Shown here: positions 50,280 to 59,526 of the stretch, piece by piece | Numbering within the stretch: the first letter of the stretch is position 1 | Layout of the letters: each line of letters begins with the position of its first letter | NCBI GenBank assembly: GCA_002343985.1 | Contig: DDTB01000032.1 | Span: forward strand, 1 to 64,000 | From: Chitinophagaceae bacterium UBA2375 | Lineage (GTDB): Bacteria > Bacteroidota > Bacteroidia > Chitinophagales > Chitinophagaceae | DNA length: 64,000 nucleotides | Direction: 5' to 3' | Position numbers and translations under genes: made by a program | Notes under the pieces: generated by a model | Database searches by the model: none | Told to the model about the DNA's origin: nothing | Seen by the model: only the letters and a program-made list of their open reading frames with translations

Positions 50280-51236
50280 TTAGCTTGCCTTGATTTTTTT
50301 CACGGCTTCAATCACCTTTGGAACCACTTCAAATGCATCGCCAACGATGCCATAATCAGCGGCTTTGAAGAAGGGGGCTTCGGGATCTTTATTGATGACA
50401 ACAATGGTCTTGCTCCTGTTCACACCTGCCAAATGCTGGATCGCACCTGAAATGCCAATGGCAATATACAGGTTTGGCGCGATGGCAAGTCCCGTCTGGC
50501 CCACGTGCTCATGGTGTGGCCTCCAGTGGATGTCGGCAACCGGGCGGCTGCAGGCTGTGGCTGCTCCCAGAAGTTGCGCGAGTTCCGTTACAAGTCCCCA
50601 GTTTTCAGGGCCCTTCAAACCACGGCCACCGCTTACAACAATATCCGCTTCACTCAAAGGAACTTCACCAGAAACTTTATTGACGGCAACCACTTCCACA
50701 TTTGAGGCGGGTATGCTTGCCTGCACGGCTGCTACTTCCGCGGAACCTGCGCCTGTTTCCGTGCCAAATGCGTTGGGGTTCAGCGCGATGATTTTCTTGT
50801 CTGTTTTCACAGCAATATTCGCGAAGGCTTTGCCGCTGAAAACAGATTTGCGTACCACGAATCCCTGGCTGGTATCCGGTAACGAGATGGCGCCGGAAAC
50901 CAGTCCTGCCTTGAGTTTGACACTCAAACGGGGCGCAACGGCTTTGCCTGTGGTGTTGTTGCTCAGCACAATCACGGTAGCCTGGCCTGCTGCTTGTGCA
51001 ATCACATCGGCATATACGGCGGCATCCATTTTATTCAGTGACGCGTCTGATACAGTGTGTACTTTTTTAATCCCATATTGACCCAGTGTTGACAGGTCAT
51101 CACTAACGGTACCTAATACCAGCGCTTCGGCTGTAGTGCCCAATTGCGCGGCTAATTTTGCGCCGTACGTAGCGGCTTCAAAAGATGCTTTTTTGATATG
51201 TCCGTCGGCCTGGTCTATGAAAACAAGTATGCTCAT
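50280..51236 (-). CDS. etfA: Electron transfer flavoprotein subunit alpha
   Basis: A 318-residue protein with the EtfA C-terminal FAD domain: LVSGGRGLKGPENW, QTGLAIAPNLYIAIGISGAIQHLAG and INKDPEAPFFKAADYGIVGDAFEVVP. With EtfB it carries electrons from acyl-CoA dehydrogenases to the respiratory chain. It follows etfB after 39 bases. A strong terminator ends the operon. Confidence 0.95.
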   Translation of the reverse strand: MSILVFIDQADGHIKKASFEAATYGAKLAAQLGTTAEALVLGTVSDDLSTLGQYGIKKVHTVSDASLNKMDAAVYADVIAQAAGQATVIVLSNNTTGKAVAPRLSVKLKAGLVSGAISLPDTSQGFVVRKSVFSGKAFANIAVKTDKKIIALNPNAFGTETGAGSAEVAAVQASIPASNVEVVAVNKVSGEVPLSEADIVVSGGRGLKGPENWGLVTELAQLLGAATACSRPVADIHWRPHHEHVGQTGLAIAPNLYIAIGISGAIQHLAGVNRSKTIVVINKDPEAPFFKAADYGIVGDAFEVVPKVIEAVKKIKAS

Positions 51237-51275
51237 TGATATAATATTATGTGGATGATGAAACTGGTTATGCTG

Positions 51276-52019
51276 TTAAATGACTTTGGCTTCTTCCCTT
51301 AAGAGGCGGACCAGTTCTTCCGGTTGATCGGCAGAAACCAATTTCACGCCCGCTTTTGCCGGTGGCAATTCAAAGGAAACCACACTGGTCATGCTGTCAA
51401 CCGCGATAGGTTCGACCACTTTGAGCGGTTTGGTTCTCGCGCCCATGATGCCTTTCATATTCGGGATGCGTTGTTCAGCCATTCCTTTCTGACAGCTAAC
51501 CACCAATGGAAATGCGGCTTGGCATTGTTCTTCTCCACCTTCAATTTCACGTGTCACCAGGGCTTTGCCATCCTGCAGGTCGAATTTTGTGGCATGTGAA
51601 ATGTAGGTGTTGCCCAATAATTCAGCTACCATACCGCCAATGGAAGAACCATTGTAGTCGATGGTTTCTTTTCCCGTAAATACCAGGTCGTACCCGCCTT
51701 CCTTAGCAATATTGGCAATTTGCGAAGCCACAAAAAAGCTGTCGTTTTCTTCGCTGTTTACCCTGATGGCTTCATCCCCGCCCAAAGCGAGCGCTTTGCG
51801 GATGATTGGCTCGCTGTCGGCGCCGCCAACATTCAGTAAGTGCAGCGCAATGGAGGGGTCGGCTTCCTTTAATTCAATGGCCCTGACCAATGCATACCAC
51901 TCATCGTATGGGTTGATGATCCACTGTACGCCGTCGGTGGCAAATTTCGTATTGTTATCGGTGAAGGCTATTTTTGCCGTCGTGTCGGGCGTTTTGCTGA
52001 TGCAAACTAAAATCTTCAT
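51276..52019 (-). CDS. etfB: Electron transfer flavoprotein subunit beta
   Basis: A 247-residue EtfB with the typical start MKILVCISKTPDTTAKIAF, YDLVFTGKETIDYNGSSIGGMVAELLG in the AMP/FAD-facing region, and RIPNMKGIMGARTKPLKVVEP. It is the first gene of the etfBA operon. Two -7 boxes lie 73 and 88 bases upstream. Confidence 0.95.
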   Translation of the reverse strand: MKILVCISKTPDTTAKIAFTDNNTKFATDGVQWIINPYDEWYALVRAIELKEADPSIALHLLNVGGADSEPIIRKALALGGDEAIRVNSEENDSFFVASQIANIAKEGGYDLVFTGKETIDYNGSSIGGMVAELLGNTYISHATKFDLQDGKALVTREIEGGEEQCQAAFPLVVSCQKGMAEQRIPNMKGIMGARTKPLKVVEPIAVDSMTSVVSFELPPAKAGVKLVSADQPEELVRLLREEAKVI

Positions 52020-52092
52020 GCAATGCTCCTTTTAGTATCCCCCGCAGCCGGGAGGATGGTGAGAAAATAAAAGTTGTTTATGCAACTATGTG

Positions 52093-52126
52093 CAAATATA
52101 AGCGTTGCAAAGATAGCGGGAATCAA
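52093..52126 (-). promoter_or_regulatory. Candidate promoter region of etfBA
   Basis: Two exact -7 matches on the minus strand: TATCTTTG (52115-52108) and TATATTTG (52100-52093). A TTG at 52126-52124 is 23 bases from the second. Which one is used cannot be told. Confidence 0.5.
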
Positions 52127-52145
52127 CTGTTTAAAAAATTAATGG

Positions 52146-52457
52146 ATGAGCCGAATTGACAGCTTGTTGGCATACCTGGTCCAAAGTCCAAAAGATAGTT
52201 TCCTGCGCCATGCGCTGGCCCTTGAATATATTAAATTGGGAAAAGATGATGAAGCCCTGGAACTGTTTACCAGTCTTTTAAAGGATGAACCGGGTTATGT
52301 GGGATCTTATTACCACCTGGCTAAACTATGGGAAAGAAAGGGGAGGCCGGAAGAGGCCATAAAATCATACCGGGAAGGTATGGATGTGGCCAAAGCTGCC
52401 GGAGACCGGCATAGTTACAACGAACTGCAAATGGCCCTGGAAGAACTCGAAGACTGA
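52146..52457 (+). CDS. Small TPR protein
   Basis: A 103-residue soluble protein made of about two and a half TPR units: LRHALALEYIKLGKDDEALELFTSLLKDEP and YYHLAKLWERKGRPEEAIKSYREGMDVAKAAGD. No signal peptide. Such proteins act as protein-binding adaptors; the partner is unknown. It precedes tilS by 20 bases on the same strand and is likely co-transcribed. Confidence 0.78.
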   Translation: MSRIDSLLAYLVQSPKDSFLRHALALEYIKLGKDDEALELFTSLLKDEPGYVGSYYHLAKLWERKGRPEEAIKSYREGMDVAKAAGDRHSYNELQMALEELED

Positions 52458-52477
52458 GGGTTTTCAATGCAATCAAA

Positions 52478-53875
52478 ATGGACAAACTCTTACAGCGTTT
52501 TTTGCAATACATCCGGGCGGAGAATCTATTCGCTCCTGGCGACCACCTGGTCATCGCCGTCAGCGGAGGGGTAGATTCAGTGATGCTTTGTGAACTCTGC
52601 CACCGTGCGGGTTTTTCATTCTCCATTGCCCATGCCAATTTTCAACTCAGGGGTGAAGACAGCACGGCCGATGAAGCGTTTGTGCAGGCCCTGGCGGAAC
52701 GTTTGCAAGTGAGGTTTCATGTGCGCCGTTTTGATACCCTCTCTTACGCTAAAGAAAAGGGTATAGGCATACAGGAAGCCGCCCGGGAACTCAGGTATGC
52801 GTGGTTTGCCGAATGCCGGGAACAAGAGTTAAGTGAACTAACAGTAACGGACAAACGAAATGTTGCACCGGTTACTTTGCCAAAGGTACTGGTGCTGACG
52901 GCACACCATGCCGATGACCAGGTGGAGACGCTTTTGATGAATTTTTTCAAAGGTACCGGCATAAGGGGCTTACAGGCTATTTCGCCGGCTTCCGCTCCCG
53001 GTTATCCATTAGCCCGGCCTTTGCTATTTTGCAGGAAGGATGAATTATTGCGTTTAGCAAAAGAAAACAATATCAGTTTCAGGGAAGACGCCTCTAATGC
53101 GAATACCGATTACACAAGGAACGCGGTGCGGCATCAAATTATTCCTGCTATAAAAGCTGTATTCCCGCATGTGGAGGAAAACATGCTCGACAATATTCAG
53201 CGGTTCAGGGATATCTCCGATTTGTATCATACAGCATTGCAAAAAATTAAAGATTCGCTGATGGAGAAAGACCGGGAAACAATCAGAATTCCGGTGTTGA
53301 AACTGGCGAAAATTCCATCCCGCAGGACAATATTATTTGAAATCCTCCGTGAATTCGGATTTACGACGGCGCAAACAGATGAAGCCCTGCGTTTGCTGCA
53401 CAGCGAGACCGGGAAGTTTGTATCCTCCGGTACACACCGCATTTTCCGCAACCGAAACTGGCTCGTCATCAGCGCCCCCGATAGTAATGAACAAAGCCAG
53501 TTGCTGATTGCTGATGACGATAAAAAGGTATCATTTTCAGAAGGGGTCATTGAGCTGACAGAACTGTCTGCACAAAGCGGATGGGATAATAATCCATTGC
53601 ATGCCTGCCTCGACGCGCGGGAAATCGTCTACCCCTTACTGTTACGAAAGTGGAAGGCCGGCGACTATTTTTATCCATTAGGCATGGATAAGAAAAAGAA
53701 GATCAGCCGGTTCCTGGTTGATCAAAAACTGTCCCTCGCGGAAAAGGAAAAAGTGTGGGTGATGGAGTCGGGTAAAAGAATCGTATGGGTGGTTGGCATG
53801 CGCCTCGACAACCGGTTCAGGCTGCGCCCATCTTCAGAACGCATGCTGCGCATCCATTTTCAGCCTAAGCCCTGA
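52478..53875 (+). CDS. tilS: tRNA(Ile)-lysidine synthase
   Basis: A 465-residue PP-loop enzyme that converts the wobble C of tRNA-Ile(CAU) to lysidine, allowing AUA to be read. The PP-loop is VIAVSGGVDSVMLCEL (SGGVDS at 29-34); HHADDQVETLLMNFFKGTGIRGL and the C-terminal TilS domains (LRKWKAGDYFYPLGMDKKKKISRFLVDQKLS) follow. The stop is five bases from the convergent rhomboid gene. Confidence 0.95.
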   Translation: MDKLLQRFLQYIRAENLFAPGDHLVIAVSGGVDSVMLCELCHRAGFSFSIAHANFQLRGEDSTADEAFVQALAERLQVRFHVRRFDTLSYAKEKGIGIQEAARELRYAWFAECREQELSELTVTDKRNVAPVTLPKVLVLTAHHADDQVETLLMNFFKGTGIRGLQAISPASAPGYPLARPLLFCRKDELLRLAKENNISFREDASNANTDYTRNAVRHQIIPAIKAVFPHVEENMLDNIQRFRDISDLYHTALQKIKDSLMEKDRETIRIPVLKLAKIPSRRTILFEILREFGFTTAQTDEALRLLHSETGKFVSSGTHRIFRNRNWLVISAPDSNEQSQLLIADDDKKVSFSEGVIELTELSAQSGWDNNPLHACLDAREIVYPLLLRKWKAGDYFYPLGMDKKKKISRFLVDQKLSLAEKEKVWVMESGKRIVWVVGMRLDNRFRLRPSSERMLRIHFQPKP

Positions 53876-53880
53876 TGGTA

Positions 53881-54534
53881 TTAGCCATGGCCAAATAAGC
53901 TTGGGTTCTTGAGTTTCTCAATAATAACATCAAATAACAGGGGGTTCATCACCGCGATCAGGATCAGCGTGAATACCGCGCCAAACACTGATCCCCAAAG
54001 GTGCGCGTCATGATTGACATTGTCCCCGCCTTTCTTGCCCATATACACGCAATAAGCGATATACAAAACCGCGAAAAGAAGGGCCGATATTTTTATGGCC
54101 CCATATAAATACACGCTATTCCATGGGTTGAACAATATGGCGGCAAACAGCACAGCGGATACGGCGCCCGAAGCCCCGAGTGACCTGTAATGCACGTCGT
54201 TCCTGTGTTTCAGGTAACCCGGTAAATCGGCGATGATCAGGCCGGTCATGTAAAGGCAGATGTAAGCGATATTTCCACCAAGCCCGTACGCTTTGAAATA
54301 ATATTCAATGGCCTGTCCGAAGAAAAATAATGTGAACATGTTAAAAAACAGGTGCATCAGGTCTGCATGCAGGAATCCGGAACTGATGAAACGGTAATAC
54401 TCCTGTTTGCGTTTGACCTGGTAAGGCCACATAATAAATTTATTCAGCCAAGGCTGGCTGTTGAAGCCGGCCAGGGAAAAAAGGACATTGGCAATGATCA
54501 GTCCAATTGTAATGGGAAATTGCGTATAATCCAT
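53881..54534 (-). CDS. Rhomboid-family intramembrane serine protease
   Basis: A 217-residue protein with six TM segments. The conserved SSGFLHADLMHLFFNMFTLFFFG (His56, His61, Asn65) and the catalytic Ser in GASGAVSAVL (Ser122) and His in HDAHLWGSVFG (His178) are all present, so it should be active. Substrates are unknown. It starts the short run rhomboid, rlmH, CDGSH read from right to left, with 17 bases to rlmH. Confidence 0.9.
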   Translation of the reverse strand: MDYTQFPITIGLIIANVLFSLAGFNSQPWLNKFIMWPYQVKRKQEYYRFISSGFLHADLMHLFFNMFTLFFFGQAIEYYFKAYGLGGNIAYICLYMTGLIIADLPGYLKHRNDVHYRSLGASGAVSAVLFAAILFNPWNSVYLYGAIKISALLFAVLYIAYCVYMGKKGGDNVNHDAHLWGSVFGAVFTLILIAVMNPLLFDVIIEKLKNPSLFGHG

Positions 54535-54551
54535 GATGCTATATATGCTTT

Positions 54552-55025
54552 TCAGGCATGATGATATTTTTCGTTTCTGATGATGCTGCAGGCCCTGTAT
54601 AATTGTTCCGTAAGGATCAGCCGCACCAATTGGTGGGGGAATACCAGCTTCGACAAACTCCAGGTATATTGGGCCCTTTTTCTGACTTCTTCACTCACGC
54701 CAAATGCGCCGCCAACCAGGAAAACCAGGTTTTTCTGGCCTTCATTCGCCCTTTGTTCCAGGAATGCCGCCAGCCCTTCACTGCTCATATCCTTTCCCCT
54801 TTCATCCAGCAAAACCAGGTAGTCGTCTTTTTTCAGCAAATCAAGGATCATGAGGCCTTCTTTTTTCCGTATGTCCATTTCACTCATCATGCCCGTATGT
54901 TTAGGCACCGGTAATAAGTTCCATTGCACCGGATAGTAATGCGCGATCCGTTTGGTAAAAAGCGCGATGCCTTCCTCCACATAGGATTCATGTTGTTTGC
55001 CGACTGACCAAAGTTGAATTTTCAT
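54552..55025 (-). CDS. rlmH: 23S rRNA pseudouridine-1915 N3-methyltransferase
   Basis: A 157-residue SPOUT methyltransferase: MKIQLWSVGKQHESYVEEGIALFTKRI start, LVFLVGGAFGVSEEVRKRA knot, and the conserved tail LILTEQLYRACSIIRNEKYHHA. It methylates pseudouridine 1915 of 23S rRNA. Confidence 0.95.
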   Translation of the reverse strand: MKIQLWSVGKQHESYVEEGIALFTKRIAHYYPVQWNLLPVPKHTGMMSEMDIRKKEGLMILDLLKKDDYLVLLDERGKDMSSEGLAAFLEQRANEGQKNLVFLVGGAFGVSEEVRKRAQYTWSLSKLVFPHQLVRLILTEQLYRACSIIRNEKYHHA

Positions 55026-55039
55026 GCCTGCAGTGCTGG

Positions 55040-55267
55040 TTATTCCTGTTTCTTCGGGGGCAGGTCAAAGGCGATGGCATCATGCTCAAAATGTCCTTTA
55101 TGCGACCCGTCGCAATAAGGTTTATTTTTCGACAATCCGCACCGGCAAAGCGAAACAATCTCGCGCCCGCCTAATTGGTACACGGTGCCATTGGCATCAA
55201 CGATTTCAAAATCGCCTTCCACTTTAATGGATCCATTGCTTTTGATGGTAAGTTTTGTACCGGCCAT
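55040..55267 (-). CDS. CDGSH iron-sulfur protein
   Basis: A 75-residue protein with one CDGSH motif, CRCGLSKNKPYCDGSH, giving three Cys and one His for a 2Fe-2S cluster. Strands before the motif (LTIKSNGSIKVEGDFEIVD) are typical of the bacterial mitoNEET-like group. Function in electron or cluster transfer is not known. Confidence 0.9.
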   Translation of the reverse strand: MAGTKLTIKSNGSIKVEGDFEIVDANGTVYQLGGREIVSLCRCGLSKNKPYCDGSHKGHFEHDAIAFDLPPKKQE

Positions 55268-55295
55268 ATCATTAAAATTGTTTTAAGTTAACCTG

Positions 55296-56081
55296 TTATT
55301 CATGAACAACTAAAATGGGGATCTTGCTTTGGTATGAAAGTTTCTTGGTAAAACTCCTGTGGAAGATTTTTTCCATGAACGAGTAGTTCTTTTGCACCGC
55401 GATGATCAGGTCAATTTGTTTGTCTTCCGCAAAGAGGTTCAGTGCTTCTTCAATATCATATAATCGCATGAAATAAAACTCTGGATTGAACTCGCTGAAC
55501 ATCGCCTTTAATTCCTGCTTTTCTGTTTCATAATCTTCAGTCAGCGATATATAATGATCCTTGTCGACATTCATCACATGCAACTGTGGCTTAAATGCTT
55601 TCAGGAATAATTTGATGGGGGCGGAGGGTGTGGCATTGCGTACATCTTTGAAATCGGATGTAAGCATAACCTGTTTGATGTCGCGCAGTTCGGCCTCTTC
55701 CGGGACTATGAGTACCGGGCATGCTTTTGTGGCGGCCATTTTCAATGTATTGCTGCCAAATAAAACCTGCCCTAATGCTGATTTCCCTGTAATGCCCATG
55801 ATCACCAGGTCGGCCTTGCGGTGGCGCGCGGCGCGTTCAAGACCATCAACAAAATCTGTTTCCAGGTGCTGTAATGTCTCAATCTTCACGATGAACTCAT
55901 CCATGAGGGATTTTTTTAATGCCTCCAGGTTTTGTATCGCTTCCTCTTCCTCGGATTCTTTCGCGTAACTGTGGTATAATAATAATGTTACGCCGTAATG
56001 CCCAACCAATACATTGGCTGCATAGCGGGCAGCATGCAGTGAAGTGGCGGAAAAGTCAACTGGTACAATTACGGTTGTCAT
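55296..56081 (-). CDS. Tandem-domain universal stress protein
   Basis: A 261-residue protein with two Usp domains. The first has the full ATP-binding motif G-2X-G-9X-GS in MGITGKSALGQVLFGSNTLKM; the second, from about residue 140, ends FMEKIFHRSFTKKLSYQSKIPILVVHE without that motif. Usp proteins respond to starvation and stress. A -7 box lies 65 bases upstream (56147-56154). A second, single-domain Usp gene lies 3.5 kb away behind DUF1800/DUF1501. Confidence 0.88.
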   Translation of the reverse strand: MTTVIVPVDFSATSLHAARYAANVLVGHYGVTLLLYHSYAKESEEEEAIQNLEALKKSLMDEFIVKIETLQHLETDFVDGLERAARHRKADLVIMGITGKSALGQVLFGSNTLKMAATKACPVLIVPEEAELRDIKQVMLTSDFKDVRNATPSAPIKLFLKAFKPQLHVMNVDKDHYISLTEDYETEKQELKAMFSEFNPEFYFMRLYDIEEALNLFAEDKQIDLIIAVQKNYSFMEKIFHRSFTKKLSYQSKIPILVVHE

Positions 56082-56146
56082 GATTTGGTTTTTAATGATG
56101 GCAATATCGCCGGCCGAACAGATCGGTTAGGGTGCTGTAAAATATG

Positions 56147-56154
56147 CAAAAATA
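56147..56154 (-). promoter_or_regulatory. Candidate -7 box (TATTTTTG) of the tandem Usp gene
   Basis: The minus strand reads TATTTTTG, an exact match, 65 bases before the ATG. The rest of the 204-base gap to the DUF1800 gene holds an AGGTT-A-AACCT palindrome (56229-56239) but no second exact -7 match on the plus strand. Confidence 0.4.
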
Positions 56155-56285
56155 TGGCTGCCTGTTCATTTTTGCCATTTATTATGCATACCATAATTTG
56201 ATGCCACATGTATTTATTTTTTCACAATAGGTTAAACCTTTGCTCATACAAAAAGTCTTACCTTTTGCCACCGAATTAATATTCT

Positions 56286-58229
56286 ATGCGAATGCGACGA
56301 CACGCCCGGTACGGTTTACTTTCCGTTATAAGTATACTCCTGCTATCGGCATTGCCTGCAACCCAATTTAACAAACCTTCGCAAAGGTTCCCATATAAAG
56401 AAGAAGGCCTGACCGACCGGCAGGCGGCAGCCCATTTACTGAACCGCTTCACATATGGCCCAAAGCCAGGTGAGATCGATGAAGTGTTATCGGTCGGACT
56501 GGAAAAATGGGTAGATCAGCAATTGAACGGAAACATTCAGGACCAGGCGTTGGCAGACCGTTTGCGTGATTATGACGTACTGAGCATGAGTAATGCGGAG
56601 ATCAACCGGAATTTTCCCAGGCCTTTGCAGGTGGCCCGGCTCGCGAAGGCGGAAGGCATCATTACCGATGATTCCCTGCAGGTAAAGGATGAAAAAAAAT
56701 ACCGCCAGGTTTTAAGCGATTATTCCGCATCCAAAAAATTCAGGCCGCAGGCGGAAGTATTCCGGCAGTTTTTTAATGCCAAAGTAATGAGGGCTTTATA
56801 TTCAAAAAATCAATTGCATGAAGTGCTCACGGAATTTTGGTTTAACCATTTTAATGTATCCATCAGTAAAAGGCCCTGCGCTTTATTTGTACCGGCCTAT
56901 GAGCGGGATGCGATCAGGCCTTTTGTAACCGGGAAATTTTCGGATATGTTGCTGGCCACCGCCAAATCGCCTGCCATGTTGATATACCTTGATAATTTCA
57001 GCAGTACCGGCGATAACGACGGGTTTGATGACGGACGAGGTGCACGCCGGCTTGAGTTGGCACAAAACAGGTTGAAAAAGGGCGATACCTCCGCAAATAA
57101 AATCATCAGGCAGTTTCAGCAGGCCAGGAAAAACAAAGGGTTGAATGAAAATTATGCCCGCGAAGTAATGGAGTTGCACACATTGGGTGTGGATGGCGGG
57201 TACACGCAACAGGATGTAACGGAAGCAGCCCGTGTGCTTACGGGTTGGACCTTGTATCCGATGGAGGACGGGCCCGGCTCTGTGTTTTTGAGGCTGTTCG
57301 AACGTTTCGGCGAAGAAAACCTGATGAAAAGGGGATTTGTCCGGGATGGTGATTTCCTGTTCGCGATGAGCCGGCATGATGACCGCAGCAAAACTGTTTT
57401 AGGAAAAACATTTTCCGGTAACGGAGGCTACCAGGAAGGCGTTGATTTGCTGCAGATGCTTGCTTCGCACCCTTCTACTGCAAAGTTTATTTCCCGAAAA
57501 CTGGCCATTCGTTTTGTGCAGGATGATCCCCCGGCCAGTTTGGTAGATAAAATGGCGAAAACATTTTTGGAAACCAATGGCAATATCCGGGAAGTCTTGC
57601 TCACGATGTTGCAATCGCGTGAATTTTGGTCCCCGCGAGCCATTAGGTCTAAAACAAAATCACCTTTTGAGTTGGTGGTCAGCGCGGTGCGCGCCCTTGA
57701 TGCGGAAGTGGAAGCTCCGTTCCAACTATTTACCATCACCGACAGGATGGGCCAGAAACTCTATCATTACGCGGCACCCACAGGTTTTCCTGACCAGGCC
57801 GCATACTGGATTAATTCCGGCGCTTTATTGAACAGGATGAATTTTGGTATGTCGATTGCCAGCCAACAAATCCGGGGTATTAAAGTAAACCTGCTTGAAC
57901 TGAATCAGCAACACGAACCCGAAAGCGCGGAGGATGCTTTAATGACTTATTGCCGCATTCTCCTTCCCGAAAGGGATCCGGCACCAACCATCAGGAGGCT
58001 GACACCGGTGTTGACAGATCCATCCATACAGGGCCGATTGCAAATGGCGCCCATGAATACCAAAAAGGCGCAGGCAAAACCGGATGAGGATGACGTGGTG
58101 GAAATATTAAGTGAGCAGGAAATGGCAAGGCAGAAAAAATTACAGGAAAGGGCCGAGCGTCAAACACAATTGATGCTGGCGCAGGTTGTAGGCATATTAT
58201 TGGGTTCCCCGGAATTTCAAAGAAGGTGA
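56286..58229 (+). CDS. DUF1800 family protein
   Basis: A 647-residue exported protein (N-terminal RHARYGLLSVISILLLSALPA). It shows DUF1800 features: DRQAAAHLLNRFTYGPKPGEIDEV, LTEFWFNHFNVS, NENYAREVMELHTLGVDGGYTQQDVTEAARVLTGW, and SHPSTAKFISRKLAIRFVQDDPP. The function of the family is unknown; it almost always occurs next to a DUF1501 gene, as here (21 bases apart). The C-terminal 80 residues are charged and may be a linker. Confidence 0.9.
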   Translation: MRMRRHARYGLLSVISILLLSALPATQFNKPSQRFPYKEEGLTDRQAAAHLLNRFTYGPKPGEIDEVLSVGLEKWVDQQLNGNIQDQALADRLRDYDVLSMSNAEINRNFPRPLQVARLAKAEGIITDDSLQVKDEKKYRQVLSDYSASKKFRPQAEVFRQFFNAKVMRALYSKNQLHEVLTEFWFNHFNVSISKRPCALFVPAYERDAIRPFVTGKFSDMLLATAKSPAMLIYLDNFSSTGDNDGFDDGRGARRLELAQNRLKKGDTSANKIIRQFQQARKNKGLNENYAREVMELHTLGVDGGYTQQDVTEAARVLTGWTLYPMEDGPGSVFLRLFERFGEENLMKRGFVRDGDFLFAMSRHDDRSKTVLGKTFSGNGGYQEGVDLLQMLASHPSTAKFISRKLAIRFVQDDPPASLVDKMAKTFLETNGNIREVLLTMLQSREFWSPRAIRSKTKSPFELVVSAVRALDAEVEAPFQLFTITDRMGQKLYHYAAPTGFPDQAAYWINSGALLNRMNFGMSIASQQIRGIKVNLLELNQQHEPESAEDALMTYCRILLPERDPAPTIRRLTPVLTDPSIQGRLQMAPMNTKKAQAKPDEDDVVEILSEQEMARQKKLQERAERQTQLMLAQVVGILLGSPEFQRR

Positions 58230-58250
58230 TCACAAATTGACATTAAGCGT

Positions 58251-59516
58251 ATGAAAACCAGAAGGGCATTTTTAAAATCAGGTGCATTGGCGGTGTTTGG
58301 GATTGGCGTGGGCGGCGTGCCATCATTCATTGCAAAAGCGGCAGCTAACGCAGGCCTCGCATTGCCTTACAAAAGGAAAAATGTACTTATATGTATTTTT
58401 CAGCGGGGCGCTATGGATGGACTCATGGCCGTGTCGCCGTTTACGGATGAATACCTAAAAGCAGCAAGGCCTTCTTTGTTTATGTCGGCTGCCAAATCAT
58501 CACCCGTTAAACCATTGATTGACCTGGATGGCCGGTTTGGGCTTCATCCCGGGTTTCAGGCCTTCGAATCATTTTTCAGGGAAAAGCGGCTGGCTATTGT
58601 ACATGGCATTGGTTCGCCCAATAATACAAGGTCGCATTTCGACGCGCAGGATTTTATGGAATCGGGCACTCCGTTTCAAAAAAATAACATGACCGGATGG
58701 CTCAACAGGGCTTCGGGTTTGCTGGGGCACGATGCCAGTCCGTTCAGGACGGTGAGTATGACGCAGTCGATGCCGAGGTCATTATACGGACCTAATGCCG
58801 CCCTGGCCATCCACAACCTCAATGATTTCACTTTGCGCGGAAGGGGCAAAACACCTTCCATGAACCTTACGGCAAAAAGCTTCGAAGAATTATACGATGA
58901 AACCGCATCTTCTTTATACAAGGATACCGGCAAGGAAACATTTGAAGCAGTGCGCATGCTGGAAAAAATCGATACAAAAAATTACAAACCTGCTAACGGT
59001 GCCGTATATCCGAATTCCGGTTTGGGTAATAGCCTGAAGCAACTCGCGCAATTGATCAAAGCCGATGTAGGGCTTGAAATTGGTTTCGCTGAATCAGGGG
59101 GATGGGATACCCATTACAACCAGGGAACGGAACTGGGGCCTTTCGCGCGCAATGCCGCTGATTTAAGCAACAGCATCATCGCTTTCTGGACAGACCTCGG
59201 GCCCGGCTGGCAGGATGAAGTAACCATCATGAGCATGACGGAATTCGGACGGACTGTGAAACAAAACGGAAGCGGGGGTACAGACCATGGCAGGGCTTCC
59301 TGCAATTTTATCCTGGGCAATAAGGTGAAGGGGGGAAGGGTATATGGCGAAGTAAAGCCACTGGCAGTTGAAAACCTGGAGGATGGCCGCGACCTTGCGG
59401 TGACGACTGATTTCAGGGCCGTATTCCAGGAAGTGGCCATGAACCACCTCAACATATCGAAGCCCGGTGATATGTTCCCGGGTTGGACGGGTAAGGGGCT
59501 TGGCATCATGCCATAA
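58251..59516 (+). CDS. DUF1501 family protein with Tat signal
   Basis: A 421-residue protein starting MKTRRAFLKSGALAVFGIGV, a twin-arginine (Tat) signal with RRAFLK, so it is probably folded, with cofactor or metal, before export. The alkaline-phosphatase-like fold of DUF1501 is suggested by LICIFQRGAMDGLMAVSPFTD, the HFDAQDFMESG and GWDTHYNQG motifs and TEFGRTVKQNGSGGTDHGRAS with its metal-type residues. Function unknown. It forms an operon with the DUF1800 gene. Confidence 0.9.
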   Translation: MKTRRAFLKSGALAVFGIGVGGVPSFIAKAAANAGLALPYKRKNVLICIFQRGAMDGLMAVSPFTDEYLKAARPSLFMSAAKSSPVKPLIDLDGRFGLHPGFQAFESFFREKRLAIVHGIGSPNNTRSHFDAQDFMESGTPFQKNNMTGWLNRASGLLGHDASPFRTVSMTQSMPRSLYGPNAALAIHNLNDFTLRGRGKTPSMNLTAKSFEELYDETASSLYKDTGKETFEAVRMLEKIDTKNYKPANGAVYPNSGLGNSLKQLAQLIKADVGLEIGFAESGGWDTHYNQGTELGPFARNAADLSNSIIAFWTDLGPGWQDEVTIMSMTEFGRTVKQNGSGGTDHGRASCNFILGNKVKGGRVYGEVKPLAVENLEDGRDLAVTTDFRAVFQEVAMNHLNISKPGDMFPGWTGKGLGIMP

Positions 59517-59526
59517 AAGCAAGACA